This document shows positions 29,443 to 38,360 of a stretch of 64,000 nucleotides of DNA, piece after piece. Below the pieces are notes generated by a model. That model ran no database searches. It saw only the letters and a program-made list of their open reading frames with translations, and had not been told where the DNA came from. Position 1 is the first letter of the stretch. Each line of letters opens with the position of its first letter. This DNA is from Acinetobacter baumannii (GTDB taxonomy: Bacteria > Pseudomonadota > Gammaproteobacteria > Pseudomonadales > Moraxellaceae): contig NZ_CP046654.1 in the NCBI RefSeq assembly GCF_009759685.1, positions 2,666,001 to 2,730,000 of the forward strand, given 5' to 3'. Position numbers and translations under genes: made by a program.

Positions 29443-29475
29443 AAAAGAGAATATGGAAACATATTCTCTTTTTTT
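29443..29475 (+). terminator. Terminator after clpB
   Basis: A 13-bp stem (AAAAGAGAATATG / CATATTCTCTTTT) with a GAAA loop is followed by further T. It may act for both strands, since the convergent cinA-like gene ends at 29480. Confidence 0.8.
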
Positions 29476-29479
29476 ATAT

Positions 29480-29968
29480 TTAACTTTTATGCTGATTTGA
29501 AGATATAAGCGCAATAATTGAATCTGCTACTTTCTGTGTGAGAGTTTTAAGTTTTTGTTCGGCATGACCTGATAAAAAATAATGATAATGATAAATACGT
29601 CCTAGATAAGAAATACAAATAAAGAAAGTACCTACAGGTTTTTCCGTGGTTTCACTTCCGCCAGGTTTTAATAAACCTGTGCAGCTCACAACAATGTCAG
29701 CTTGTTGAAATAGGGTTTGACCAAGCCTGCACATTTCTTCAGTTACTTGTGGCGATTCTGCTGTGTAGGTTTCAATTAACTTTGGATCAACTTTTAAAAC
29801 ACTGATTTTAATACTGGGGTCATAACTGACTAATCCACCCAGTAAAATATCAGCACCACTATTTTTATGAATCGAAAACTGACTGGTTAAGTAACCTGAA
29901 CTGGCACTTTCAATAAATGCGACTTTAAGTAAACGGTCTTCTAATAACTGACAGCATTGCTGAAGCAT
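29480..29968 (-). CDS. CinA C-terminal-domain protein (PncC-like)
   Basis: This protein of 162 residues is the stand-alone C-terminal CinA domain, the size of E. coli PncC. Family marks are GADILLGGLVSYDPSIK (Tyr49 and Lys54) and CTGLLKPGGSETTEKPVGTFFI near residue 97-116. The active Ser in the usual ESCTGG motif is kept (Ser21), but the motif reads ESASSG. PncC cleaves the amide of nicotinamide mononucleotide in NAD salvage. The altered motif leaves it open whether this copy keeps the activity. It converges with clpB. Confidence 0.75.
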   Translation of the reverse strand: MLQQCCQLLEDRLLKVAFIESASSGYLTSQFSIHKNSGADILLGGLVSYDPSIKISVLKVDPKLIETYTAESPQVTEEMCRLGQTLFQQADIVVSCTGLLKPGGSETTEKPVGTFFICISYLGRIYHYHYFLSGHAEQKLKTLTQKVADSIIALISSNQHKS

Positions 29969-30233
29969 TATTCCACCTCGTATGGTGTTTATTTATGAAT
30001 AAATCTAACTACAAATAAATTATAAAATCACGTTAAGTGATCTAAGGGTATGGTTCAAGTCTAAGATAAAAATCTATAAAACTATTTGAATATTCACAAA
30101 AAGCCTGTGAAGAATTTCAGGTTTTAAAATGATCAATGCTAATTATCGGGAAGTTTCTTTATAACATTGCGACAAGGTTAAAAACTTGTTAGTTTGATTC
30201 GATATAACAAACAATAACAATTTTAGGATGAAC

Positions 30234-30653
30234 ATGATGAACAATAAGCAAGGGTGTGTGCTGGGAATTTTAAGTTGTATAGCGGTATTACCGACGAATC
30301 TATGGGCCGCACAGCCTATGAATGAAAGTGCGCTTGCAACTCAAACAGGAGCAGTAACGGCAGCTCTACCCGTAATTATTGAGAAAGCTCAAGATGATGC
30401 GAAGAAGCCAGAAATAGAGCAACGTCAAGTTCGGCAAACACTAGGGGATAACTATTTACAGCAGGTTCGATGGAATTCACTGCGTACAAGTGTGTTATCA
30501 CCTTATCAAGAACAAAAGCAAAATCAGGTCATTGATGGAAAAGAGAAGAAAAAGTTAGAAATGGTTGCTCTGCCAGAAAGAGCTGATCGATTTACACGTT
30601 ATGATTTTGAGTCAAAGAATGTACATGGTGAAGTTATCATTACCGTGAAGTAA
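30234..30653 (+). CDS. Small exported protein of unknown function
   Basis: This protein has about 139 residues from ATG 30234; ATG 30228 is too close to its AGG. The N-terminus is a signal peptide (hydrophobic CVLGILSCIAVLP, ending NLWAAQP at about residue 28). The mature start MNESALATQTGAV resembles the short motif seen near the signal-peptide cleavage site of Acinetobacter FilA-like proteins, but I would not name it. The rest is charged, with no Cys and no repeats. The last codons form the left arm of the terminator that closes the gene. Confidence 0.6.
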   Translation: MMNNKQGCVLGILSCIAVLPTNLWAAQPMNESALATQTGAVTAALPVIIEKAQDDAKKPEIEQRQVRQTLGDNYLQQVRWNSLRTSVLSPYQEQKQNQVIDGKEKKKLEMVALPERADRFTRYDFESKNVHGEVIITVK

Positions 30654-30669
30654 TGATAACTTCCTTTTT
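30630..30669 (+). terminator. Terminator overlapping the 3' end of the small exported protein gene
   Basis: A 14-bp perfect inverted repeat (GAAGTTATCATTAC, six-base loop, then its complement) is followed by CTTTTTC. The left arm is inside the coding region and the stop TAA is within the right arm. It also lies at the 3' end of the convergent rlmKL gene. Confidence 0.75.
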
Positions 30670-30679
30670 CAAATTCAGA

Positions 30680-32884
30680 TTAATTTAATCCAGGATGCTG
30701 AATTTTCCATGCACGGTGGATTTTTTGATTACGTTTAAAATCGGGTCCAATCGTTTCAGAAGTAATTTCTTCAACGTCATATAAAGCCTCGATCTCTTCA
30801 TCCATCTCAAAACCACGATAGTTATTTGAGAAGTAAAGTGTACCTTCACTTGTTAAGCGGTTCATTGCACGTTTAATTAAAGAGACGTGATCGCGCTGCA
30901 CATCAAAAGTACCGTGGAACTTTTTAGAGTTAGAGAATGTTGGCGGATCAATAAAAATAAGATCATATTGTTCATGACCTTCTTTTAACCATTCAAAACA
31001 GTCACTTGCAAAGAACATATGCTGTTCGTCTGCATGATCTACCGTTAAACCGTTTAAAACGAAGTTTTCTTTTGACCAGCTCAAGTAAGTATTAGATAAA
31101 TCTACACTGGTTGTACTTGCAGCGCCGCCTAAGGCCGCGTGTAAGCTGGCTGTCGAGGTATAACTATAAAGATTTAAGAAGTGCTTACCACGTGCTTCTT
31201 GAGCAATACGTAAACGCATTTGACGGTGGTCAAGGAACAAACCAGTATCAAGGTAGTCAGTCAGGTTCACTAAAATTTTAGCTTTACCTTCTTGCACGAT
31301 GAAACGTTTATTGGCTGTACTTTGTTTGGTGTACTGATTGGTACCAGTTTGACGCGCACGTGTTTTAATAAAGATTGCATCGCGATTTAATCCTGTTACC
31401 GCACGAATAGCAGCAAGCGCTAAGTTAAAACGTTTTTTTGCTTTTTCAGGATCAATCTTTTTAGGTGGTGCATATTCCTGAACATGTAAACGGTCGCCAT
31501 ATAAGTCTACAGCAAGGTTAAAGTCAGGGAGGTCTGCATCGTATAAACGTAAGCAATAGATATTTTCTTTGGTTGCCCATTTTTTCAAGGCAGTCATGTT
31601 CTTTTGCAAACGGTTAGCAAAGTCTTGAGCTTCTTCCATTTCGACAGGTTGAGCTTGCCAGTTTGCCAAGAATGGTTGAGTGACTTTTTCAGGTTTAACT
31701 GTACCGAAACGAACATAAATCGGTAATTTACCATTCATTAAGCGTAATGTTTCTGGTGCTTCAAATGCTAAAACATCCGCTTGTTCAATTTGTGCGGCAA
31801 TGATTGCTGCATATTGATTTGGGAAGTTCTTTTGTAAGAGGGCAGATAAGCCTAAGTAAAGAGAACGGTTAGAAGCTTTGTCACCTAAGCGCTCACCATA
31901 TGGAGGGTTGGTAACGATAAAAGCAGTTTTATTTTCAGCACCGAAATCTGGCCAGTCTGCTAAAGTGCGCTCTTCAATTTGAATATCGCCTAGTAGCTTT
32001 TCAAAACCTGCTGCAATAATGTTTTCGCGTGTTGCTTTTACAGCTTCCCAGTCAGCATCGTATGCATAAAACTTAGGTAACGGTTGTTCAAGTGCTTTTT
32101 CATGACGCTCTGCTGCTTCGGCTTTGAGTGAAAGCCAAAGTTCACGGTCATGACCATGCCAGCCATTAAAACCAAAACGACGTACAAGACCCGGCGCACG
32201 ATCAGTTAAAATCATTAATGCTTCAATAATAAATGTGCCTGAACCACACATTGGGTCAAGTACAATTTCCGGGTTACGTTCCTGAAGCTTGGCTTTTTGT
32301 AAAATTGCCGCTGCGAGGTTTTCTTTAATTGGCGCATCTGTCATGAAACGACGGTAGCCGCGTTTATGTAATGAATCACCAGATAAATCTAGACAGTAGG
32401 TATGCTCGGTTTTGCCCGCAAGCACATATAATGTAATTTCTGGTTGTTTGGTATCAATACTTGGGCGGCGACCTACAGCTTCCATAAAGGAATCAACAAC
32501 ACCGTCTTTTACACGAAGGGTTGCAAACTGCGTATTTACCTTAATTTCACGCTCTGCATGTAAGCGAATTGCAAAGGTACTTTGTGGTGCAAAAATAAGT
32601 GACCAATCAAAACTAATTGCACCTTCATAAAGCTCTTCTGCTACATCACGCGCATCGTGGGTACGTTCAAGTTCATAAGTATGAATTGGAAGTAAAACAC
32701 GTGAAGCAAGACGTGACCACATGCAAATACGGTAAGCATGTTCAAGCGTTCCTTCAATGATTAAACGTCCTGCTTTACGTTCTGTCACTTTGGTGCCAAG
32801 CTGTTCTATTTCTTCTTGTAAGAGGGTTTCTAAACCATCAGCACAAGTAATCCAATAGTGGTTTAAACGTAAAGAGGTATTCAT
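30680..32884 (-). CDS. rlmL: Bifunctional 23S rRNA methyltransferase RlmKL
   Basis: From ATG 32884 this protein has 734 residues; ATG 32905 is possible but has no ribosome site. Domains in order: an N-terminal THUMP domain (about 50-160), a first methyltransferase with DPMCGSGTF (about 210) and NPPYGERLG (about 330), which makes m2G2445, and a second methyltransferase with FLDHRQMRLRI, NLYSYTSTASLHAALGG and FIDPPTFSNSKKF (about 600-670), which makes m7G2069. This fusion is standard in gammaproteobacteria. It acts on the large ribosomal subunit during assembly. It is transcribed alone. Confidence 0.95.
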   Translation of the reverse strand: MNTSLRLNHYWITCADGLETLLQEEIEQLGTKVTERKAGRLIIEGTLEHAYRICMWSRLASRVLLPIHTYELERTHDARDVAEELYEGAISFDWSLIFAPQSTFAIRLHAEREIKVNTQFATLRVKDGVVDSFMEAVGRRPSIDTKQPEITLYVLAGKTEHTYCLDLSGDSLHKRGYRRFMTDAPIKENLAAAILQKAKLQERNPEIVLDPMCGSGTFIIEALMILTDRAPGLVRRFGFNGWHGHDRELWLSLKAEAAERHEKALEQPLPKFYAYDADWEAVKATRENIIAAGFEKLLGDIQIEERTLADWPDFGAENKTAFIVTNPPYGERLGDKASNRSLYLGLSALLQKNFPNQYAAIIAAQIEQADVLAFEAPETLRLMNGKLPIYVRFGTVKPEKVTQPFLANWQAQPVEMEEAQDFANRLQKNMTALKKWATKENIYCLRLYDADLPDFNLAVDLYGDRLHVQEYAPPKKIDPEKAKKRFNLALAAIRAVTGLNRDAIFIKTRARQTGTNQYTKQSTANKRFIVQEGKAKILVNLTDYLDTGLFLDHRQMRLRIAQEARGKHFLNLYSYTSTASLHAALGGAASTTSVDLSNTYLSWSKENFVLNGLTVDHADEQHMFFASDCFEWLKEGHEQYDLIFIDPPTFSNSKKFHGTFDVQRDHVSLIKRAMNRLTSEGTLYFSNNYRGFEMDEEIEALYDVEEITSETIGPDFKRNQKIHRAWKIQHPGLN

Positions 32885-33122
32885 AAACTCGATTGACCAA
32901 AACATATAAATATTAACGATGCAAAGTTTAACGTATTTTGGTGTCTAAAAGTTTTTAAATTATTGCAACCTATCACTTGGCAACCAATAAATTGATTTTT
33001 AAAGCTTAAAATATAAAAACTGGTATGTATTTTGCTAAATCTTTCGAAATAAAACTTATTTAATTAATCATTATTGATGGTTTTTAACCAATTTCATGAT
33101 TTGAAAACATAGGGGAATATAA

Positions 33123-33467
33123 ATGAAAGATGTGATGGGGAATGGTTTTATAGCGGATGCAGAAGCTTTCACCTTAGCTACTCAAATTTATGTGCGTATG
33201 CGCAGAGTAACGGGGCGGGTGATAGATGCAATGTATGTTGTTCAAAATAAAGACTATGCGAAATATGTAATTGCACTGGCACTAGAAGCAGAAGATGATG
33301 AATTAAAACGCTGTGTTGAACGATTAATGGTATTGACGGATTCAATACCAGAGCAGTCTCAAAAAGAAATGACAGTAAGTATTCAAACTAGTGAAGAATC
33401 AGAAATCACAGCCGAAGACATTTATCGGGCACAAGTTCCACATCATTATATTGGTGCTTTAAGGTAA
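33123..33467 (+). CDS. Hypothetical protein of unknown function upstream of pyrB
   Basis: This protein of 114 residues starts at ATG 33123 with AGGGGA upstream. It is mostly helical: residues 13-75 alternate charged and hydrophobic positions (for example the YAKYVIALALEAEDDELKRCVERL stretch, seen as two helices), and the last third is Ser/Glu-rich and probably flexible. There is no signal peptide or membrane segment. I recognise no family. A hairpin begins 9 bases after the stop, so it is probably separate from the pyrB transcript. Confidence 0.6.
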   Translation: MKDVMGNGFIADAEAFTLATQIYVRMRRVTGRVIDAMYVVQNKDYAKYVIALALEAEDDELKRCVERLMVLTDSIPEQSQKEMTVSIQTSEESEITAEDIYRAQVPHHYIGALR

Positions 33468-33476
33468 TATGAGCAC

Positions 33477-33510
33477 GGCTCTAAATTTTCTGGTCAATTT
33501 AGGGCCTTAT
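33477..33510 (+). terminator. Hairpin between the 114-residue gene and pyrB
   Basis: An 11-bp stem (GGCTCTAAATT / AATTTAGGGCC, one G-T pair) with an 8-base loop is followed by TTATTCT. It may end the upstream gene or serve as a leader hairpin for pyrB, whose start is 80 bases further. Confidence 0.55.
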
Positions 33511-33590
33511 TCTGTAAAGTTCTTCTGCGAAAAGAACGGAATTCAGCTACACTATGCACGTTTTCGCGATTCGACCCATAGGAATCCATT

Positions 33591-34607
33591 ATGCATATTG
33601 CAGCGTTGCATCAACCGAGCCAGGTTCAGCTCAATCAAGACGGAAATTTAAAACATTTTTTAACGATTGAGGGCCTTTCAAAAGAAAACCTCACTAAGAT
33701 TTTAGATACCGCGCAAAGCTTTTTAGATGATAATAATAATTTAATTAACCGCCCGCTTTTAGAAGGTCGGACGGTTATGAATCTCTTCTTTGAAAACTCC
33801 ACCCGTACTCGTACTACTTTTGAAGCAGCAGCAAAACGTTTGTCTGCCAATGTATTGAACATTGATATTGCACGTTCAAGCACGTCAAAAGGTGAGACTT
33901 TACGAGATACGCTTTGGAACCTCGAAGCAATGGCTGCCGATATTTTTGTTGTACGTCATTCATCTTCAGGTGCTGCACATTTTATTGCTAAAGATGTATG
34001 TCCGAAAGTCGCAATTATTAATGCCGGAGATGGACGTCATGCCCATCCAACGCAAGCGATGCTCGATATGCTCACTATTCGCCGTGAGACGAAAAAACCA
34101 TTTGAAGACTTGAGTGTTGCCATTATTGGTGACATTAAACACTCTCGCGTTGCGCGTTCAGATGTAGCTGCACTTCAAACACTCGGATGTAAAGATATCC
34201 GTGTGATTGCGCCGAACACCTTATTACCAGTTGGTTTTTCAGAATATGGCGACCATGTTCGTTTGTTCAATAACATGGATGAAGGCATTACCGGTTGTGA
34301 TGTGATTATTGCTTTACGTATTCAAAATGAACGTATCGATTCACCAGCATTATCTTCGCAATCTGAATTTTACAGAATGTACGGTTTAAACAAAGAGCGC
34401 CTTAGCTTGGCTAAACCGGACTGTATTGTTATGCATCCGGGACCAATGAACCGTGGTGTAGAAATTGATTCGAGTATTGCTGATGGCGAACAGTCAGTGA
34501 TTTTAAAACAGGTCACTAACGGTATTGCAGTTCGTATGGCTGTGCTGGCGTTGTCTATGCAAGGGCAACTCCAAGAACAAGGTTTAATTGAAGCGATTGC
34601 GTTGTAA
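33591..34607 (+). CDS. pyrB: Aspartate carbamoyltransferase catalytic subunit
   Basis: This protein of 338 residues is the Pseudomonas-type length, with a longer N-terminus than E. coli PyrB. The carbamoyl-phosphate site [13 protein letters not shown] (about 64-76), [12 protein letters not shown] (about 157-168) and [12 protein letters not shown] (about 281-292) are all present. It starts pyrimidine synthesis. The pyrC' gene follows after 12 bases. In Pseudomonas the two form a dodecamer in which the inactive PyrC' chains hold the PyrB trimers. No pyrI regulatory gene is nearby. Confidence 0.96.
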   Translation: MHIAALHQPSQVQLNQDGNLKHFLTIEGLSKENLTKILDTAQSFLDDNNNLINRPLLEGRTVMNLFFENSTRTRTTFEAAAKRLSANVLNIDIARSSTSKGETLRDTLWNLEAMAADIFVVRHSSSGAAHFIAKDVCPKVAIINAGDGRHAHPTQAMLDMLTIRRETKKPFEDLSVAIIGDIKHSRVARSDVAALQTLGCKDIRVIAPNTLLPVGFSEYGDHVRLFNNMDEGITGCDVIIALRIQNERIDSPALSSQSEFYRMYGLNKERLSLAKPDCIVMHPGPMNRGVEIDSSIADGEQSVILKQVTNGIAVRMAVLALSMQGQLQEQGLIEAIAL

Positions 34608-34619
34608 GGAATGGATCAC

Positions 34620-35855
34620 ATGAGTATTGTAAAAATTGAAAATGTACGTGTGTTAGACCCAATCCAAAAAACAGATAGCGTACAAACTGTATATCTTCAA
34701 GACGGTAAACTCGTTGCTCCAGTCGACCAAGTTGAACAAACTATTGATGGTCAGGGTAAATGGTTAATGCCAACTATGGTTGATTTGTGCGCACGTTTGC
34801 GTGAACCGGGTCAACAGCAGCATGGAACGTTGAAATCAGAAGGTAAAGCTGCACGTGCTAACGGTATTTTGCACGTCATTACGCCGCCAGACTCAAAGCC
34901 GATTGTACAAGACAACGGTGCGCTCATTCACGGCTTAATTGAAAAAGCTTGGCATGATGGTGGTATTCACATGCATATCATCGGTGCCCAGACTCAAGGT
35001 CTAAATGGTAAGCAACCAGCAAATATGGCAGGCCTAAAAAAGGGTGGCTGTACTGCTGTTTCAAATGCGAATGCTGCTTTTGAAAATGACGATGTCGTTG
35101 TTCGTACATTAGAGTACGCTGCGGGTCTTGGTTTAACCGTCGTTTTCTATGCTGAAGAGCCACAACTTGCTAAAGATGGCTGTGCTCATGAAGGTTTTAT
35201 TGCATCACGTCAAGGTTTACCAATGATTCCTGCAATTGCAGAAACCGTAGCGATTGCAAAATATCTACTTATGATTGAAGCGACAGGTGTTAAAGCTCAC
35301 TTTGGTTTATTGTCTTGTGGTGCTTCGGTCGAATTAATTCGTGCTGCAAAGGCAAAAGGTTTACCGGTTACTGCCGATGTAGCGATGCATCAGTTACATT
35401 TAACTGAGCAACTAATTGATGGCTTTAATTCACTTGCACATGTTCGTCCACCATTACGTTCTGAGCAAGATAAAGAGCTTTTACGCCAAGGTTTAAAACA
35501 GGGTGTAATTGATGCAATCTGTACCCACCATGAGCCTTTAAGCAGTTCAGCCAAAATGGCTCCATTTGCAGAGACCCAACCGGGTATTACTGCATTTGAT
35601 ACTTATGTGGCTTTAGGTATTCAGCTCATTAATGAAGGTCTATTTGAACCTTTAGAATGGGTAACTAAAGTGACAAGTGCTCCTGCCCAGGTAGCAAATA
35701 TGACAGCACGTTGGCAAGCTGAAGCAGGGTGGGTGTTAGTAGATCCTAAGTTAAGCTGGACTGTAAGTAAAGACACTATTTTATCTCAAGGGAAAAACAC
35801 CCCTTTACTGGGTCAAAAGCTTACAGGTAAAGTCTTACAAACTTTTGCTGTTTAA
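34620..35855 (+). CDS. pyrC': Inactive dihydroorotase-like subunit (PyrC')
   Basis: This protein has 411 residues from ATG 34620, which has AAGGA nine bases upstream; ATG 34611 is too close to it. The dihydroorotase barrel is recognised, but the metal-binding DxHxHxRxPG motif reads DLCARLREPG (both His lost, Cys and Arg in their places). The later HxH-type ligands are also weak. This matches Pseudomonas PyrC', which is catalytically dead and supports aspartate carbamoyltransferase assembly. A real dihydroorotase must be encoded elsewhere. A 13-bp stem terminator follows. Confidence 0.85.
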   Translation: MSIVKIENVRVLDPIQKTDSVQTVYLQDGKLVAPVDQVEQTIDGQGKWLMPTMVDLCARLREPGQQQHGTLKSEGKAARANGILHVITPPDSKPIVQDNGALIHGLIEKAWHDGGIHMHIIGAQTQGLNGKQPANMAGLKKGGCTAVSNANAAFENDDVVVRTLEYAAGLGLTVVFYAEEPQLAKDGCAHEGFIASRQGLPMIPAIAETVAIAKYLLMIEATGVKAHFGLLSCGASVELIRAAKAKGLPVTADVAMHQLHLTEQLIDGFNSLAHVRPPLRSEQDKELLRQGLKQGVIDAICTHHEPLSSSAKMAPFAETQPGITAFDTYVALGIQLINEGLFEPLEWVTKVTSAPAQVANMTARWQAEAGWVLVDPKLSWTVSKDTILSQGKNTPLLGQKLTGKVLQTFAV

Positions 35856-35887
35856 TTTTAAGCCGCAAAATGCCAATATAAAATATA

Positions 35888-35920
35888 AACAGGTAGATCA
35901 TAATGATCTGCCTGTTTTGT
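35888..35920 (+). terminator. Terminator after pyrC'
   Basis: A 13-bp stem (AACAGGTAGATCA, loop TAA, then its complement with one G-T pair) is followed by TTGT. The T tract is short but the stem is very long. Confidence 0.7.
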
Positions 35921-36068
35921 AAATACTAGATGGAAAATTGTATATAAATTATTTAAAAAACAACAAAAGATTTCGAGCGCATTAGAATAAAAAACTATCA
36001 GCAAAGAGAAGTATTTGAATAATCAAAAAGTTGCTGGTTACGACGTATAAGATTCGGGAGAATAACCA

Positions 36069-37484
36069 ATGTCGATAAACCCTATAGAACTGCTTAAAGA
36101 AAAAGTATCTTCAACAATATTAAATAATCAGGATGGATACCTCGGCGAAAAAACAAACGCTTTATCTAAGTTTTATCCAATTCTACTTTCATTATTAGCT
36201 GCTAAACCTGATCTTATAGGACAATTGAAAAACAGTTTGGCTCCGTCATTATCCGATCTTTTTTCTCATAATGAGCAAATTAAGAATACTGTGCTTACCC
36301 ATTTAAGCGGTACAGCACCAAATAATGAAATCGAAAATACCCTCAATAGCGCATTAAAACCGAGCCTTAATGCTATTTCTGACGTAGCCGGAAATGATCA
36401 ACAAAGTATTGTGAACTATTTACGTCAGCATGCTGAAACGATCCGTTCATATTTACCAGGATGGGCCGTGGGCTTATTAGCTCCATTAGGTATTGGAGCT
36501 GGTTTATCTTCTGTAACTTCATCGACAGCACCGCCACTTGCAGCAGCAACAGAGACTACGGGCAAATCTCGTGGTTTTTTACCCATTATTGCGCTCATTA
36601 TTCTTGGGTTATTAATTGCTTGGTTGTGGCGCTCTTGCCAGCATAAAGAAGCTACACCTGTACCTGAAACTAAAGCTGCAAGCGGTGTAGAGGCTGCGGC
36701 TGCTCCAGCTACTTTAACTTTAAGTACCGATGATAAAGGTGCCGTGAGCCAGTGTCAGGCTGGAATTGGCGATCAAGGTTTCTTGGCGACTTTACAAACT
36801 CAAGTTAAACAAGTCTTTTCAGCTACTAAAGATTGTGATGTTGATACAAGTCAAACTTATGCGGCTGCTTTTACCGATAAGGATGCTTTAGCAGGAGTGT
36901 TAGGTGCATTAAAAGGTATTCCAAACGCTTCTTTAGAATGGGTGGGTGACAAGATTACATTGAAAGCAGGTGATGCTGCAGCGTTAGAAGCGTTAACTGC
37001 TAAAGTAAAAGCACTTGTTCCACATACTGAAGTTGTTGCCTCAGCACCAGAAACAGCTGAACAGTCTGTAAGCAACAGTTTAAGTGCTTCGCAAACAGCC
37101 TTAACTGCAATTGACCCGAATAATGTAGATGTAAACGCACTAGTTAAAGCACTTAATTTACAAATTATTAACTTTGCGAGTGGCTCAAGTGACATTCCTG
37201 CAGATAACAAAGCTATTCTTGATCAAGCAGCAACCCTTTTAAATAAAGTGTCTGGTGTTAAATTAGATGTAGGCGGTCACACCGACTCAACAGGGAATGC
37301 CGCTGCTAATAAAGCGCTTTCTCAACGACGTGCTCAAGCAGTAGTAGATTATTTAGTTTCTAAAGGAGTGGATGCTTCTAAACTGGTTGCTAAAGGCCAT
37401 GGTTCAGAACAGCCAGTTGCAGACAATACGACCGAAGAAGGACGCTTTAAAAACCGTCGTATTGAGTTTTCAGTAGCTCAATAA
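36069..37484 (+). CDS. Membrane-anchored OmpA-domain protein
   Basis: This protein of 471 residues starts at ATG 36069 with GGGAG upstream. The N-terminal 120 residues are helical and resemble DUF937-type regions. One membrane helix lies at about 177-195 (LPIIALIILGLLIAWLW). A BON-like repeat region (about 220-320) precedes the C-terminal OmpA domain (about 365-471) with GGHTDSTGNAAANKALSQRR and GRFKNRRIEF, the peptidoglycan-binding residues. It lacks a beta-barrel and is not the main OmpA porin. It probably tethers the inner membrane to the cell wall. A strong terminator follows. Confidence 0.85.
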   Translation: MSINPIELLKEKVSSTILNNQDGYLGEKTNALSKFYPILLSLLAAKPDLIGQLKNSLAPSLSDLFSHNEQIKNTVLTHLSGTAPNNEIENTLNSALKPSLNAISDVAGNDQQSIVNYLRQHAETIRSYLPGWAVGLLAPLGIGAGLSSVTSSTAPPLAAATETTGKSRGFLPIIALIILGLLIAWLWRSCQHKEATPVPETKAASGVEAAAAPATLTLSTDDKGAVSQCQAGIGDQGFLATLQTQVKQVFSATKDCDVDTSQTYAAAFTDKDALAGVLGALKGIPNASLEWVGDKITLKAGDAAALEALTAKVKALVPHTEVVASAPETAEQSVSNSLSASQTALTAIDPNNVDVNALVKALNLQIINFASGSSDIPADNKAILDQAATLLNKVSGVKLDVGGHTDSTGNAAANKALSQRRAQAVVDYLVSKGVDASKLVAKGHGSEQPVADNTTEEGRFKNRRIEFSVAQ

Positions 37485-37514
37485 AAAACAGATTTTATTG
37501 AATTCTAATTTGAA

Positions 37515-37545
37515 AAAAGCTTCTCATTTTGAGAAGCTTTTTTTA
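37515..37545 (+). terminator. Terminator after the OmpA-domain gene
   Basis: An 11-bp stem (AAAAGCTTCTC / GAGAAGCTTTT) with the loop ATTTT is followed by more T. Confidence 0.85.
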
Positions 37546-37570
37546 TAGAAATAAATATTGTTAGGTTGGC

Positions 37571-38350
37571 ATGAAAATTAGTTTGTTAGGGAGTGGGCGT
37601 GTTGCCTTTCATTTGGCAAAGGTACTGTTGGCTCAAGGTCATCACATCGCACAAGTTTATGCGCGTGATTTTGAGAAAACCCAAAAATTTTCTAAACAGA
37701 TTAAATCAAAGGCTTGTCAGTCTCTTCATGAATTTCAACCTACTGATTTAATTATTCTGGCAGTTTCAGACAGTGCTATTGCTGAGCTTGCAAAGCAGGT
37801 ACATGAGATATTCCCAGAAACGCTTATGGTCCATACCTCGGGTAGCACAGACATTCAAGTCATCAGTAATATTCATGAAAAAGCAGGGGTGTTTTATCCT
37901 CTGCAAACATTCAGTCTTGAAAGAGACGTTGATTGGCAAGCCACACCATTATTTGTAGAGGCGACCAATAAAGACGATTTAGTCATACTTTCTGATTTAG
38001 CAAATAGCCTAAGTAAGCGAGTGTATCAATACACCTCCAAACAGCGTTTAACTTTGCATTTGGCAGCCGTGTTTGCCTGTAATTTTAGTAATTATTGTTT
38101 TGATATGGCAAAGCAAGTTGTAGATGCGGAGCAGGTCGACTTTGGCTTTCTTTACCCATTAATTCTGGAAACAGCAAAAAAAGCTACTGAAAATGATCCA
38201 AAGCAAATGCAAACAGGACCTGCAATGCGAGGAGATCAGAATATCTTGGTAATGCATCAAAGCTTATTAGCCCAAGCAAATCGAGATGATTTAAAACAGG
38301 TTTATCAACTTTTAAGTGATGGCATCGTAAAGCGCCATCACTCATCTTAA
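37571..38350 (+). CDS. Rossmann-fold DUF2520 oxidoreductase-like protein
   Basis: This protein of 259 residues has an N-terminal dinucleotide-binding motif LLGSGRVAFHLAKVLLAQGH (4-23) and a DLIILAVSDSAI segment, then a C-terminal helical domain (about 150-259) typical of DUF2520 proteins, containing the AAVFACNFSNYCFDMA and GPAMRGD stretches. It resembles the 6-phosphogluconate/ketopantoate reductase fold family, but no substrate is known for DUF2520. It is transcribed alone; the convergent glutathione-transferase-like gene ends 10 bases later without a clear terminator. Confidence 0.8.
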   Translation: MKISLLGSGRVAFHLAKVLLAQGHHIAQVYARDFEKTQKFSKQIKSKACQSLHEFQPTDLIILAVSDSAIAELAKQVHEIFPETLMVHTSGSTDIQVISNIHEKAGVFYPLQTFSLERDVDWQATPLFVEATNKDDLVILSDLANSLSKRVYQYTSKQRLTLHLAAVFACNFSNYCFDMAKQVVDAEQVDFGFLYPLILETAKKATENDPKQMQTGPAMRGDQNILVMHQSLLAQANRDDLKQVYQLLSDGIVKRHHSS

Positions 38351-38360
38351 TTTTAAGAGG

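Noticed and set aside
33469..33651. A 60-residue frame ahead of and overlapping pyrB, considered as a leader peptide
   Set aside because: It runs into pyrB in a different frame and has no regular pyrimidine-type run; the hairpin alone was kept.
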